Positions 1-12,496 are shown, counted from the stretch's first letter. The stretch is 64,000 nt of DNA from Prosopocoilus inquinatus (GCA_036172665.1 CM069871.1:1178001-1242000), one strand, 5' to 3'. Made by a program: numbers and translations. Notes: generated from the sequence alone by a model not told the origin.

Positions 1-581
1 ATAATTCAGATTTCTTTTGTTGATAAAATGGAATGATGTTGTTTCTGAAATAAATAAATAAATAAATAAATACATATAAGAAATTTGAACTTTTATTTCA
101 CACATTTATATTTAAATAAAAAAAAAAAAAATGGAAAACGTGAAAAACTGAACGACTTTAAAAGCGCAAGGAGCAACTTTATTTGTGGAATGTCACGGTT
201 TATCATTCATCGTTATCAACTTAATTAATCGTTTTTGTTCCTCGCAGCTTTAAAAGGATTTCCGGCAGCAACGTCGTCACGTTATTTTTTCCAAGTATGC
301 ACTATGAGATTTAGATCGGATTCCTGCATTTTATGCAAAAATTTCCTGTTTTTTTTCCCGATAGATAGACGAGATAAAGCGTACGTGAGAATCCGCACGT
401 ATTTTTTTATTTTTTTTGTAAAGCAAGGAGACGAATCACAATAACAGGATTTTCGGGATAATCTCTAATAAGACCATCGCTCGTCACATTTTATTTTTTA
501 TCTGCAATCTGAGGTTCGAGACGCGAGGCGTAAAAGCAGGGAGAAGTTTAAGTGTTTGTGAAGAAAATTTCGTGTCAGTCT
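1..581. other. AT-rich sequence, no gene seen
   Basis: There is a short (AAAT)n run near 48-72 and a poly-A run near 117-131. The rest is unique-looking AT-rich sequence with homopolymer T and A runs. A 69-codon ORF at 235-444 shows no recognisable domain. Confidence 0.6.
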
Positions 582-1260
582 CTTGAGCAGAGCATCAGAC
601 TACAAACTAGAGCGAGAAGGGCGTGGGTTCAAGCAGAGCGCCAGACTACAAACTAGAGCTAGAGGTCGTGGGTTCGAGCAGAGCATCAAACTACAAACTA
701 TAGTTAGAGATTGTGAGTTTGAGCAGAGCGTCAAACTACAAATTAGAGATAGAGGTCGTGTGTTCGAGCAAATCGTCAGACTACAAACTAGAGCGAGAAA
801 GCGTGGACTCGAGCAGAGCACCAGACTATAGACTAGAGCTAGAGGTCATGGGTTCGAGCAGAGCGCGGACTCGAGCAGAAGCACCAGACTACAGACTAGA
901 GCTAGAGGTCGTGGGTTCGGTTGGAGCAGAGTAACAGACTACAAACTAGAGCTAGAGGTCGTGGGTTCGAGCAGAGCATCAAACTACAAACTATAGTTAG
1001 AGATTGTGAGTTTGAGCAGAGCGTCAGACTACAAATTAGAGATAGAGGTCGTGTGTTCGAGCAAATCGTCAGACTACAAACTAGAGCGAGAAAGCGCGGA
1101 CTCGAGTAGAAGCACCAGACTATAGACTAGAGCTAGAGGTCGTGGGTTCGGTTGGAGCAGAGTACTAGACAACAAACTAGAGCTAGATGTCATAGGTTTG
1201 AGCAGAGCGCCAGACTACAAATTAGAGCTAGAAATCGTGGGTTCGAGCAGAGCATTAGAT
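582..1260 (+). repeat. 45-bp minisatellite, about 15 copies
   Basis: The unit runs GAGCAGAGCGCCAGACTACA, then AACTAGAGCTAGAGG, then TCGTGGGTTC, 45 bp in all. Because 45 is a multiple of three it produces in-frame ORFs on both strands (15-residue unit around EQSARLQTRARGRGF). Substitutions are scattered and change residues freely, and some copies are truncated or joined (863-930, 1140-1165), so coding is unlikely. The stretch from 925 to 1110 repeats the variants of 655-800 in the same order, so a multi-unit block was duplicated. The GGTTCGA core resembles part of a tRNA B box. Confidence 0.85.
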
Positions 1261-2195
1261 GACAAATTTCTCACCCCTTAACTCGATTCCGGCAACTTAA
1301 TAGTAGAACTTTGGGCCAATAGAAGCCGGTTGACATGTTACCTTCCTGGTATCTTTTAGACTAAACTCTGCTGTCCACCCTAGGCAATTGAAGTACTCTT
1401 AAAGGATGAACCCACCGGGAGAAGATTGAACAGTCCAGTAAATTAGCAAATCCGACAAAAAAAAACCTATCAGCAATACTTATTCACCAACTTACGCAGT
1501 GCCTGTGAAAAATATTAGAAGTATTGAAATTCTATAATACACCCATCGAGGTTAAGCATTTGGAGGACGCTGTGCTGTATAACGTGTATTACTGAAAACC
1601 GCGAGCCCTTGGTATGGCAAGGCGAACGGAGTATGGAGTATCGCGCACTTTGTCGCCCACATCACGGTGCTCTCTATTTTTGCCATACAAGAAAAGGTAG
1701 TGCGCTTCCGAAAATCGGCTCGTTTTCTGCGTGCTCGTTACTCCTCCAGTCACTCAACCTCCATGAATATACCTACCTATTTAATAAGATCAAGTAATCC
1801 AATTTAAAGTCGCCCTTCTCAGAAAGCCAGGGATTTAAAAATCATGTCTCAGCTGATTTTGTGAATCTAGCCAAGACATAAGCTCAGATGAATGACTTCA
1901 GATTGGATCGCTTGATGTACCGATCGAACATATCGATTTATAGCGTGCGATCGAAAATGAAAGGACCCAGAGTAGGCGTGGTCTCGTAGTTTTAAGCCAA
2001 TAAATGGAAAGTATGTAGATGACAAGAGGCGACGAATCAAGCAAAATGAACTCGAAAATCGAAAATTACTTCTCCTACAAACAATCAGTGAGTAATATTT
2101 TATTTTGTCGTCCGCGAATTTCAATTTTCTTTTCCTAATTTTATTTCTGTTTACGTTTCTTTCTTTCTGGTTGGTTCTCTTTATTCCTGATTCTT
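1261..2195. other. Unique-looking sequence, no gene seen
   Basis: This is ordinary sequence with no repeat structure or coding signature that I could defend. Small ORFs at 1609-1797 (+) and 1867-2124 (-) have no recognisable domain. GTAGGCGTGGTC at 1972-1983 recalls the GTGGGCGT motifs at 57840-60100. Confidence 0.5.
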
Positions 2196-2199
2196 CATA

Positions 2200-3520
2200 G
2201 AACTTGTTACAATCATTTCTCGCTGTTGTCTTTGCGATGGAGTAGGCTTCCCTTCGTGCACGTTTGTCTTGGGGGTTGTTGATCGCCGCAGGGTCGCTAT
2301 TCGTCCGGGACGATTATTACTCTCTCTTCCCCCCGGCGCCAGCAATGAGACGGTGCAGGTTTTGTCACGTCAGTTAACGCAACGTGTTTTGGGCGTGTTT
2401 AAAAAGAAGTAATTGTTGGCGTCGGTTACCCTACCGTCCTGTGCGGATACACTCACTCCGTTAGATATTTCCCCCCGACTGTTTGTGGGAGCGATTTCGA
2501 CGTTCACGTTTTGTGGACGTGAAAAATACACAATTTTCGGGTTTTCGGGCATCCTTGCCTTCCCCGAGCACCACTTTGCTTTTTCCATCTTGTTGCCTGT
2601 CTGTTTTCCACGTGCGTTTATTGCTCGCGTTCGTTCCTTTATGGCAAGTGGCAAGGGGCAGATTTTCACCGGCAATTTGTCGGCGGGTGTTAGCCTCCGC
2701 CTAACTTTGTGAGCAATATTTGTGCTCTGGAAGCCGTCACACCTCCCCCCGTCCCCCTCTGTGCCTTCGCCGGAAAGGAATGGAAGGTATTGCCGCTTCC
2801 GATTTGGATTTGTCGCAGCCGCTTACTATCGTCTTGTTCCGGAGAAAATTTCGAGTTTTTTTCTTACCGCCTGTAGAATTTTTGCGTGACGTCATTTCCT
2901 CCGGTCGTGTGCACTTGTCAGTGGCGTAGATCGGGCTTGGGCTGCGGGAGTTTTCAGCAACGAAATCAGTGGGGCGGACGCACTGTTTGCTGGGCCTTTT
3001 AAAGTCCTATTTACATTTGCAATTTTATCTTTACATAGTTCATTGTTAATTGTTTTGATAGTTGGCTCCTTTACAGCGCCGCGAAAAATGTATGCAGTTT
3101 TGGAGAGTTTCTTCGTTTGCATCTGTACGTTCGCTAATCCTAGCCATTTTGTCCTTAACGCTTTAAGTTTTCTTTTTTTTTAATTGGTACTTTATATCTG
3201 AGCCTGGTGAGTGTAAGCAGACGCGTGAGTACTCACATCGATGCGCCGTTGCTCCTCGGATTATGCCAAGTAAATTTAAGTAATTCCGATAATATTACGA
3301 TCTCGATAACCCCGCTAGGGGGTGTGCACACACTACTTTGGCTGGAACGTACATTTTTGGGGAGGGGTTTGAAAACAGGAAGAAAAAAAAACGTCATAGG
3401 GTTTTCATTTTCTTTTGTATTCCCAAACGATCGCCATTTGAGGGTGCCCCAACGAAGAAGCGCGTCCTAGGAAGTATCTTTCGGGGGCGAACTTTGATAA
3501 AAAGGAAAAGAATTAATCAA
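2200..3520. other. GC-richer block of unknown origin
   Basis: The base composition is distinctly richer in G, C and CpG than the surroundings. Overlapping ORFs of 60-101 codons occur on both strands (2370-2675 -, 2413-2712 +, 2720-2929 +, 2892-3122 -). None shows a domain I recognise. The block could be the 5' part of a truncated retroelement, a CpG-rich regulatory region, or the decayed end of a gene. The plus-strand reading near 2780-2926 (MEGIAASDLDLSQPLTIV, then a Phe/Arg-rich run) looks the most protein-like, but nothing confirms it. Confidence 0.3.
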
Positions 3521-4782
3521 TTATTTTGATAACAAAGTAATCAAAATGAATACAATGTAGAGAAGCATCAGAATAATAATAATATTTCATTGTCAATCTT
3601 TTTTTTGTTGTTGTATCTTCAAGTCCTGGGGCGTGAGCCTTCCAAACTTAAAAAAACTGACCGTCCGCTTCATTTTATTTTGTTTTTTTCTCAAATTACT
3701 TTGCCATAACTTTAATTAAATCTCACATGATTAAACCGCGCGTGTTCAATCCATAAATTACGTTATAAATAGTTCTTGCTTATCGCAAACTTGTTAAGTG
3801 TCCGAGCTATTTCGCTTAATTGAAGTAAACAGCGAATATGTAATTACATTGTGTTATCCTTTGGCCAAAAAAAAAAACTTTTAGCAAGCTTTAACGACCG
3901 TGCTAATTTAATCTGAAAATCGCAAATGTCGAGACGTTTGATTTAATTCGCGCCTCTTCGTTAATTAACACTCTTATTGTTTGTTAGAGGCGAAGTTTAT
4001 ACATTCTTTGCTTTTTAAATTTACTCACATCTTTTCCTGTATTCAGACAAATAATCATTTAAACTAAATTTGCACACAAAGAAAAGAAAAAAGAAATAAT
4101 TAAAAGCGAAATACGTAACACATACATAAGACAATAATTCAAAGCAAACTGCAAGAGGCAGGAGAACACAAGGCGTTAGATATTCCTATGGGTGAGTCTT
4201 TTTTTTTTCTCGTGCAAATTTTGCTACTACTTTCAACACTCAACTGCATGTCCTACATGAACTTTCCGAGTGCTTTCCTTCATATATCATCTCGCACGCA
4301 GATCCAAGGCTAACTGGATTACATAACGTGGCACAGTTTTTATGAAACTGGAGGCTTTGAACTCGCAACGGTCTTGTAAACGTAGATAGTAAAGTCGCGA
4401 GTACAAGACGAGACACTCGGGCGCCTCCACACACACGTTCACTTCACGCAAAGAATACTGGTTCTTATTACTAATCAAGTCACCATGAGACCTCAAACCT
4501 GTTTGATTCAGAACTACATACTTGAATTCGGCTTGTGTCCCTCAAGTAACAGTTTTCTTTTTTTTTGTTTTAATTTCTGGACTCGATTCCCTCCCAATCG
4601 TACTTCTCGATTTAAAATCAGTATATATATATACCGTCCTCGTGGAGATTTTAGCTTCGATTATTCGTTTAAATTTTAATCCACGCCTGTTTTAATTAAC
4701 TGTAATTAGTAATCAGCGCAGGAAAATCTGAATAGATAGGAAGAATAGAAAAAATTGACCCATTCGTTTGTCTCGTACAGTT
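3521..4782. other. AT-rich sequence, no gene seen
   Basis: No repeat array or coding pattern is evident. A short self-complementary (TA)n run lies at 4620-4634. ORFs at 4240-4496 (-) lack recognisable domains. Confidence 0.5.
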
Positions 4783-7610
4783 CTGAGAGGGTAGCAATTT
4801 TCGGAAACAAGCATATACTGGGTGATCTCCTCATCAAAAATAGGAAAAACATCAACCATATGGAGGTTTTTCGAGGCGAATCGAATGGTGAAAACCGGAA
4901 GTCTCTAACTCGAACCGCTCTCGAGATACTGTCGGTGTCCGAAAGGGCTAATCGATCTTCTCGTGACCACATGGCGACCAATGGTCATTGGCAACCATCC
5001 GTGAAATAATCAGATTTTCCTGGGTCAAAAGGATCTAGGTCAATTAAAGTTACCATAAAAGACCACAATAACAACACTCAAAAATAACTAAACGAGAGAA
5101 CGTGGTCAGGTGGCTCTGTGAGAGTCGCAATTTTCGGAAACAAGCAATTTCTTGGTGATTTTCTCATCAAAAGTAGGAAAATCATCGACCCTATGGAGGT
5201 TTTTCGAGGCAAATCGAATGGTGAAAACCGGAGGTCTCTATCTCGAACCGTTTTCGAGATACTATCGGTTGTCCAAACGGCTAATCGATCTTCTCGTGAC
5301 CACATGGCGGTCAATGGTCATTGGCAACCATCCGTGAAATAATCAGATTTTCCTGGGTCAAAAGGATCTAGGTCAATTAAAATTACCATAAAAGACCACA
5401 ACAACAATACTCAAGAATAACCAAACACGAGAACGTGGTCAGGTGGCTCTGTGAGAGTCGCAATTTTCGGAAACAAGCATTTTTTTGGTGATTTTCTCAC
5501 CGAAAATAGGAAAATCATGGACTCTATGGAGGTTTTTCGAGACGAATCGAATGGTGAAAACCGGAGGTCTCTAACTCGAACCGTTCTCGAGATACCGTCG
5601 GTGTCCCAAAGGGTTAATCGATCTTCTCGTGACCACATGGCTACCAATGGTTATTGGCAACCATCCGTGAAATAATCAGATTTTCCAGGGTCAAAAGGAT
5701 CTAGGTCAATTAAAATTACCATAAAAGACCACAACAACAATACTCAAAAATAACTAAACAAGAGAATGTGGTCAGGTGGCTCCGTGAGAGTCGCAATTTT
5801 CGGAAACAAGCATTTTCTTGGTGATTTTCTCACCGAAAATAGGAAAATCATCGACTCTATGGAGGTTTTTCGAGGCGAATCGAATGGTGAAAACCGGAGG
5901 TCTCTATCTCGAACCGTTTTCGAGATACTATCGGTTGTCCAAACGGCTAATCGATCTTCTCGTGACCACATGGCGGTCAATGGTCATTGGCAACTATCCG
6001 TGAAATAATCAGATTTGCCAGGATCAAAAGGATCTAGGTCAATTAAAATTACCATAAAAGACCACAACAACAATACTCAAGAATAACCAAACACGAGAAC
6101 GTGGTCAGGTGGCTCTGTGAGAGTCGCAATTTTCGGAAACAAGCATTTTCTTGGTGATTTTCTCATCAAAAATAGGAAAATCATCGACCTTATGGAGGTT
6201 TTTCGAGACGAATCGAATGGTGAAAACCGGAGGTCTCTATCTCGAACCGTTTTCGAGATACTGCCGGTGTTCCAAAGGGCTAATCGATCTTCTCGTGACC
6301 ACATGGCGGCCAATGGTTATTGGCAACCATCCGTGAAATAATCAGATTTGCCAGTGTCAAAAGGATCTAGATCAATTAAAATTACCATAAGAGACCACAA
6401 CAGCAATACTCAAAAATAATCAAACAAGAGAACGTGGTCAGATGGCTCTGTGAGAGTCGCAATTTTCGGAAACAAGCATTTTCTTGGTGATTTTCTCACC
6501 GAAAATAGGAAAATCATCGACTCTATGGAGGTTTTTCGAGGCGAACCGAATGGTGAAAACCGGAAGTCTCTAACTCGAACCGTTTTCGAGATACTATCGG
6601 TTGTCCAAACGGCCAATCGATCTTCTCGTGACCACATGGCGACCAATGGTCATTGGCAACCATCCGTGAAATAATCAGATTTGCCAGGGTCAAAAGGATC
6701 TAGGTTAATTAAAATTACCATAAAAGACCACAACAACAATACACAAAAATAACCAAACAAGAGAACGTGGCCAGGAGGCTCTGTGAGAGTCGCAAATTCC
6801 GGAAACAAGCATTTTCTTGGTGATTTTCTCATCAAAAATAGGAAAATCATCGACCCTATGGAGGTTTTTCGAGGCAAATCGAATGGTGAAAACCGGAGGT
6901 CTCTATCTCGAACCGTTTTCGAGATACTATCGGTTGTCCAAACGGCTAATCGATCTTCTCGTGACCACATGGCGGTCAATGGTCATTGGCAACCATCCGT
7001 GAAATAATCAGATTTTCCTGGGTCAAAAGGATCGAGATCAATTAAAATTACCATAAAAGACCACAACAACAATACTCAAGAATAACCAAACACGAGAACG
7101 TGGTCAGGTGGCTCTGTGAGAGTCGCAATTTTCGGAAACAAGCATTTTCTTGGTGATTTTGTCATCAAAAGTAGGAAAATCATCGACCCTATGGAGGTTT
7201 TTCGAGGCGAATCGAATGGTGAAAACCGGAGGTCTCTATCTCGAACCGTTTTCGAGATACTATCGGTTGTCCAAACGGCTAATCGATCTTCTCGTGACCA
7301 CATGGCGGTCAATGGTCATTGGCAACCATCCGTGAAATAATCAGATTTTCCTGGGTCAAAAGGATCTAGGTCAATTAAAATTACCATAAAAGACCACAAC
7401 AACAATACTCAAGAATAACCAAACACGAGAACGTGGTCAGGTGGCTCTGTGAGAGTCGCAATTTTCGGAAACAAGCATTTTTTTGGTGATTTTCTCACCG
7501 AAAATAGGAAAATCATCGACTCTATGGAGGTTTCTCGAGGCGAATCGAATGGTGAAAACCGGAAGTCGCTATCTCGAACCGTTCTCGATATACTGAGGGT
7601 GATCCGAACA
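4783..7610 (+). repeat. 333-bp satellite array, about 8.5 copies
   Basis: The phrase GAGAGTCGCAATTTTCGGAA recurs at intervals of 333 bases (5117, 5450, 5783, 6116, 6449, 6782, 7115, 7448), with a partial first copy at 4783. 333 is a multiple of three, so every copy has a 74-codon ORF on the plus strand and a 78-codon ORF on the minus strand. Differences between copies are often amino-acid changing (I/T, K/E, D/G, L/P), so these ORFs look incidental. Two variant haplotypes alternate irregularly: ATCAAAA versus ACCGAAA near the middle of the unit, and GTTGTCCAAACGG versus GTGTCCCAAAGGG later. That pattern implies gene conversion or unequal exchange. The last copy diverges after 7595. Confidence 0.95.
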
Positions 7611-7914
7611 ACTATTTGGTTTTTTGGATCATTTTTTTGATGATCAAAACGTTTTAAATTTTTGTTGTCCGGGAGGCAACGCACAAAATTTGTTTCTCTT
7701 TAACTGTTACTTTACGTAGTTCAAAGTAAATCATTGATTAATCTACGAATATAATTTTGGATCGGTAATGTTGTATCGTAATCTTAGATCGGAGGGCTGC
7801 CGATTTTTTGTCGAAAGCATCGATCTTTGAATCGATTCAGATCATGTATATTAAATATCAATTCAAGTAAAAATAAATGAAAAAAGGAATCGATTTATTC
7901 AAGAATATTTATTA
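7611..7914. other. AT-rich sequence between satellite and transposon
   Basis: No gene is seen. The stretch contains a small inverted repeat, GATCATTTTTTTGATGATC, at about 7626-7644. Confidence 0.4.
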
Positions 7915-7916
7915 TA

Positions 7917-10236
7917 CAGGGTGATTTATTACCTCACTGACAAGCTTTGCCACGTAAAAGTTCATAATTTTAAGAAGAAAGAAAAAACGTCGGTCCCATT
8001 TCATTTATTTAAGGAAATAGAAGACTTCAAACAAAGTTCTGATTCTAATTTTATTTTAATGATTCAAAATCACTTAAATACATAAATTGTTCGACATTCT
8101 AAATCATGTCCTCCTCCCACTTCAGTGCATGCCTTTACAAAGACGAACTAGAATTTTTCAGAGTATAAAAATCAATCAAAATGAAGCCCAACCAAACTCA
8201 AGGTCAACCCAATCGAACCCCAAGAAAAGAAAAAATTAAAACCGGACATTAAAAAAAATCAACGAAAATTAGGACCTACCCAACCACCAACGTTAACCCC
8301 CACCCAAGCAAACATTTATTCAAATCAAGCCCCCCCTCCCCCCAAATAGGCGATGTTCTTTTGTTTCTTCTTCGTTATGTCCTGCGTATTTCGAGTTCAA
8401 CACAGTCTAACCGAAAAAAAAGAAAAAATCAACGTAAATTAGGACCAACACTCGCTTCAAAATCAACCCCAACCGAAGCAAAATTAAAGCTAAGGCATAA
8501 TTTTTTTTACCAGAAATTAAGCCCAACAAATCTCGAGGTCCGCACAGTCCAGCTCAACCAAGAAAAAAACTTAAAAAATCAACGAAAATTAGGACAAACG
8601 CCCGCTTCAAGGTCAACCCCAACCGAAACAAAATTAAAACCGAGGAAATTTTTTAAAAATAAAAAATATTAGAATTGTGCCCCCAAATCGTCGATATTCC
8701 TTTGTTTCTTGTGCGTTATCTCCTGCGTATTTCGATATTTTTTGTTTCAGTTCTCCAGCTTCTTTCATTATTATTTTTTTCAAAAATTAAGCCCAACTAA
8801 TCTCGAGGTCAGCATAGTCCAGCCCAACAAAGAAACAAACTTTAAAAAAATCAACGAAATTTAGGAACAACGCGCTTCAAAGTCAACCTCCAACCGAAAT
8901 AAAACTAAAACCGAGGAAATTTTTTTGAAAAAAAAATATTAGGATTCTGCCCCCAAATCGTCAGCATTCTTTTGTTTATTGTTCGTTGTCTCCTGCGTAT
9001 TTCAATGTTTTTTTTTTGTTTCAGTCCTCCAGTTTTTGCTATTAATTTTTTTTTCATCAAAAATTGAGCCCAACTAATCTCGAGGTCAACACAGTCCAAC
9101 CCAACCAAGAGAAACCTTAAAAAAATCAACGAAAATTAGGATCAACGCCCGTTTCAAGGTCAACCCCAACCGAAGCAAGTATAAACCAAGGAAATTTTTT
9201 TTTTAATAAAACATATCAGAATTAAGCCCCCAGATCGTCGATATTCTTTTGTTTCTTGTTCGTTACGTCCTGCGGATTTCGATATTTTTTTGTTTCAGTC
9301 CTCCAGTTTTTCAATTAATTTTTTTTAATGAAAAATTAAGCCCAACTAATCTCAAGGTCAACACAGTCCAACCCAGCAAAGAAAAACCTTAAAAAAATCA
9401 ACGAAAATTAGGACCAACGCCCGTTTCAAGGTCAACTCCAACCGAAGCAAGTATAAGCCAAGGAAAATTTTTTTTTAATAAAACATTTCAGAATTAAGCC
9501 CCCAAATCGTCGATATACTTTTGTTTCTTGTTCGTTACCTCCTGCGGATTTCGATATTTTTTTGTTTCAGTCCTCCAGTTTTTCAATTAGTTTTTTTTTT
9601 ATGAAAAATTAAGCCCAACTAATCTCAAGGTCAACACAGTCCAACCCAGCAAAGAAAAACCCTAAAAAGATCAACGAAAATTAGGACCAACGCCCGTTTC
9701 AAGTACAACCCCAACCGAAGCAAGTATAAAGCAAGGAAATTTTTTTTTTAATAAAACATTTCAGAATTAAGCCCCCAAATCGTCGATATACTTTTGTTTC
9801 TTGTTCGTTACCTCCTGCGGATTTCGATATTTTTTTGTTTCAGTCCTCCAGTTTTTCAATTAGTTTTTTTTTTATGAAAAATTAAGCCCAACTAATCTCA
9901 AGGTCAACACAGTCCAAACCAGCAAAGAAAAAAACTTAAAAAATCAACAAAAATTAGGACCAACCCGCTTCAAGGTCAACCCCAACCGAAGCAAAATTAA
10001 AGCCATTGCATTTTTCTTTTTTTAATAAAAAAATATTAAACCCCCAAATCGTCGATATTCTCGTTCATTCTGTTCTTTTGTTTGTTGCAATCCTCTCTTT
10101 TGTTTTCCGTGTGTCTCGTTAGGCTGATTTCTAATTTCAGTGACATTTTGTTTAAAAAAAGAAATCAAACAAATGATTTTTTTTTTGAAATTACGTGAAC
10201 TTTGATACGGCAAAGCTTGTTGGATAAATCACCCTG
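7917..10236. mobile_element. Non-autonomous DNA transposon, Tc1/mariner-like ends, 2.32 kb
   Basis: The left end reads CAGGGTGATTTATTACCTCA and the reverse complement of the right end reads CAGGGTGATTTATCCAACAA. Both continue into CAAGCTTTGCC and an AGTTC...TAATTT segment, giving about 50 bp of imperfect terminal inverted repeat. TA flanks both sides (7915-7916 and 10237-10238), the target duplication expected of the Tc1/mariner group. No transposase ORF is present. The interior is mostly a tandem array (see 8180-10010). The superfamily is inferred from TA and CAGGGTG ends alone. Confidence 0.8.
8180..10010 (+). repeat. About 273-bp tandem array inside the TA-flanked transposon
   Basis: AATCAACGAAAATTAGGACC recurs with variants at about 8260, 8428, 8577, 8849, 9123, 9396, 9668 and 9942, a spacing near 273 bp for the later copies and shorter for the first ones. 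Each full unit has two AAGGTCAAC phrases, one following ATCTC and one following TTTC or CTTC. Copies at 9125-9960 are the most alike, so the array is younger towards its right part. T and A runs vary in length between copies. Confidence 0.9.
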
Positions 10237-10238
10237 TA

Positions 10239-11776
10239 TTTTTCCAAGAATTAAACACAAGGTCAAATTCAAAATTTTTTAACAAACAACGAAAATAAAT
10301 TATTCTAAAAATTGAAAATATATATATTAAAAAAACAGAAGCTATTTTTCAAAATTAAATACTTAAATGCAAAAGAACGTAAATATCCTTTTCTGAAAAT
10401 TAAAAATTCCTACGACAAAAAAAAAACAAAATAAGTCTTTCAGAAATTTTACAGAGTCACGAAGTGTAATTTTGAAACTTAAATAAACTCAAAACAATTT
10501 GTGATTTCTTCATAAATTAAATGTACCCCTCTTTTATATTCAGACCGAAATCAGAAAACAACCTGAACGTTATTTTTGATTCGATTTCGTAGAAAAATAA
10601 AATCGATTTAATAAGATCGAGAATAAAAAAAAGATCGAGATCTTTAACTGAAATTAAATTAAGCAATAATAATTTGTACTAATACAATTTACCACAGGCT
10701 TCGTTATGTATTGGGAAGCTAGGTAACTAATAGTTTAGTGGATTACATTTGTGAGATTAAATACTTTGTAATTGACCGCGCAAGCGAGCTAAGCAAACGT
10801 CGGTAATTCATGCTAGACAAATTATACCTGCGTCGACGGCCGTACTTGTGAAATGCTAACTAAACAATTTTGCAAATTCAACCTAAAAATACGCGCGTTA
10901 AATTTCGTGTAACTCCAAAAGTACAAACGAGTTTAGATAGATGATAATTTTTTAAACGTGACTACATAAAATACAAAATGTTTTCTAGCATAGCAATCAA
11001 TTATTATAAATGTTCGGAACGCGATTGTTTCTCTATGAATAGATTGGCACTAAATAAATAGGAGAAACCGTGTTCTTTGTATCAATAAAAAAATGATATG
11101 TATTCATTATAAGATGACGCAAATAAAAACGAGACCTCAAGCCCTCGGGTCGTTGTTCGTTCTGAGCGCGCTCACATTCATTGTCCCCCTTTCCACCTCC
11201 CCAAAAAAAAAAGCCTTTTACAATAATAATAATAATAACAAACAATGAATAGCGTAATTATTAATACTTATACAGAGGTGCGCGCAGAATTTTTCTGCAT
11301 TGTGTCTTCTGACGCAACGTTCTCTCCTCTCGCTGATGTGTATAATCAAATCACAATCAGCAGACGATAATAAAAGTAAAAAAGTAATTGCACCAGAAGA
11401 AACGGACCGTCGGATGACTTTGCCTGTTTAATAATGTTTTTTTTTTATTTGGAATGGTTTGCGAGAGCTAAGCAGGTCAATATTTGCCTGCTTACGATAT
11501 ACTATTTTAAACGGTAGATGCCTTCCACTGATTAATATTCTGACGCAACCGTGGCTTGTTAAAATTAGAATCAAACACCTGAGCATAATCGACCATGAAA
11601 CTCGACTCGAAATTCGAAGACATCTTGGATTTTGGTTGAGTGTTGTGTAACAGCAGGAAATGAATTGTTTAGTAAGGATGGCACGCGCGAGTATGTTGCG
11701 CGCTTTGAATATTATTTACATCTCCTTGGTATTCTATTTTGGTTATTAAAAAAAAATGTAAACGTTATTGGGTCGG
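10239..11776. other. AT-rich sequence, no gene seen
   Basis: Apart from a dispersed repeat at 10794-10890 and a short (TAA)n run at 11222-11238, nothing can be supported. ORFs at 11033-11245 (-) and 11459-11650 (+) are unremarkable. Confidence 0.5.
10794..10890 (+). repeat. Dispersed repeat, copy 1 (partner at 20793-20885)
   Basis: Shared with the partner are AAACGTCGGTAATTC, then a GTACTTG-GAAA-GCTAAC stretch, then AAACAATTTTG. They are about 10 kb apart in the same orientation and diverged. No terminal inverted repeats were seen. Confidence 0.7.
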
Positions 11777-12030
11777 TAACATTGAAGAATTTGACATTTT
11801 AGGTTAGATTCGTGCTTTTGTTACCACTTTTCTGCAGCTACGTTATCCTCCTGGTTACTCATCGATACCTGGTAGCAACTTGCCCTGAGAAGTAAGGCAA
11901 CACTGAAGAATTTTACAATGTTTGACATTTGAGGTTAGATTTGTGCTTTTGCTACCACTTTTCTGCAGTTACGTTGTCCTCCTGGTCACTCATCTATACC
12001 TGGTGGCCAATCGCGCCTAGAAGTCAACAG
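11777..12030 (+). repeat. Tandem dimer of a 120-130 bp unit
   Basis: Two copies (about 11777-11895 and 11896-12030) share TGAAGAATTT, TTTGACATTT, AGGTTAGATT, GCTTTTG-TACCACTTTTC, TGCAG-TACGTT and CTCCTGGT-ACTCATC. A fragment of the same unit (GACATTTGAGGTTAGA) is at 14856-14880. Confidence 0.85.
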
Positions 12031-12200
12031 CTGTTTCAAAGCTAAGCTCTGAAGGAGGTGTGTGTGTGTGTGTGCGTTAAATAAAACAATAAGGGCGCCA
12101 GGAAGCAACCCTAGCCGATGAGCGCACTATGGAACCGACTCCCAAGTTCCATAGCGTGCGGTGACGAACGAAAACTTCCAGGAGATTTACTGTCACTCGT
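12028..12200 (+). repeat. Dispersed repeat, copy 1 (partner at 55107-55270)
   Basis: It shares AACAGCTGT, TCTGAAGGAG, AAGGGCGCCAGGA, TGGAACCG, GCGTGC and CCAGGAGA, in that order, with 55107-55270. The copy includes a (GT)n run (about 12058-12074) that the partner lacks. It is likely an old SINE or MITE family; ends are not resolved. Confidence 0.65.
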
Positions 12201-12361
12201 TCTCGTTCTAGAGAGGATTTGAGACGTACCAAAACACTATGACGTGATTAATCATAAACATATTGGCACATTCTTAACCTGTCAAAAAATGTACACCGGC
12301 CTTAATGGCCCAAAATCAAATAAACACTTAAAATCAAGCAACGATTCAACAAATCAATACG

Positions 12362-12496
12362 TTAAGGCCCGTTTCTTCCATCACAGTTTTACTTTAAGCT
12401 TCACTTTATTCCCGTGGTTACAATTATGAGGACAAATGTTTCCGTAGGAATAAAACGAAGCTTAAAGTTAAACGCCGATTGAAAGACCGGCCCTAA
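12362..12496. mobile_element. MITE, 135 bp, with about 50-bp terminal inverted repeats
   Basis: The left end reads TTAAGGCCCGTTTCTTCCAT. The reverse complement of the right end reads TTAGGGCCGGTCTTTCAATC. Both continue to ACTTTAAGCTTC and TTTATTCC, so almost the whole element is a hairpin. No ORF. The exact target duplication is ambiguous because the ends are TTAA/TTAG-like. Confidence 0.8.

Noticed and set aside
582..1260. Cluster of tRNA genes
   Set aside because: Only partial tRNA-like words occur; there is no acceptor stem, no D arm and no complete B box in any unit.
5117..7340. Repeated 74- and 78-codon ORFs suggesting a small-protein gene family
   Set aside because: The unit is 333 bp, so open frames persist automatically on both strands, and copies differ by many amino-acid changes with no clear third-position bias.
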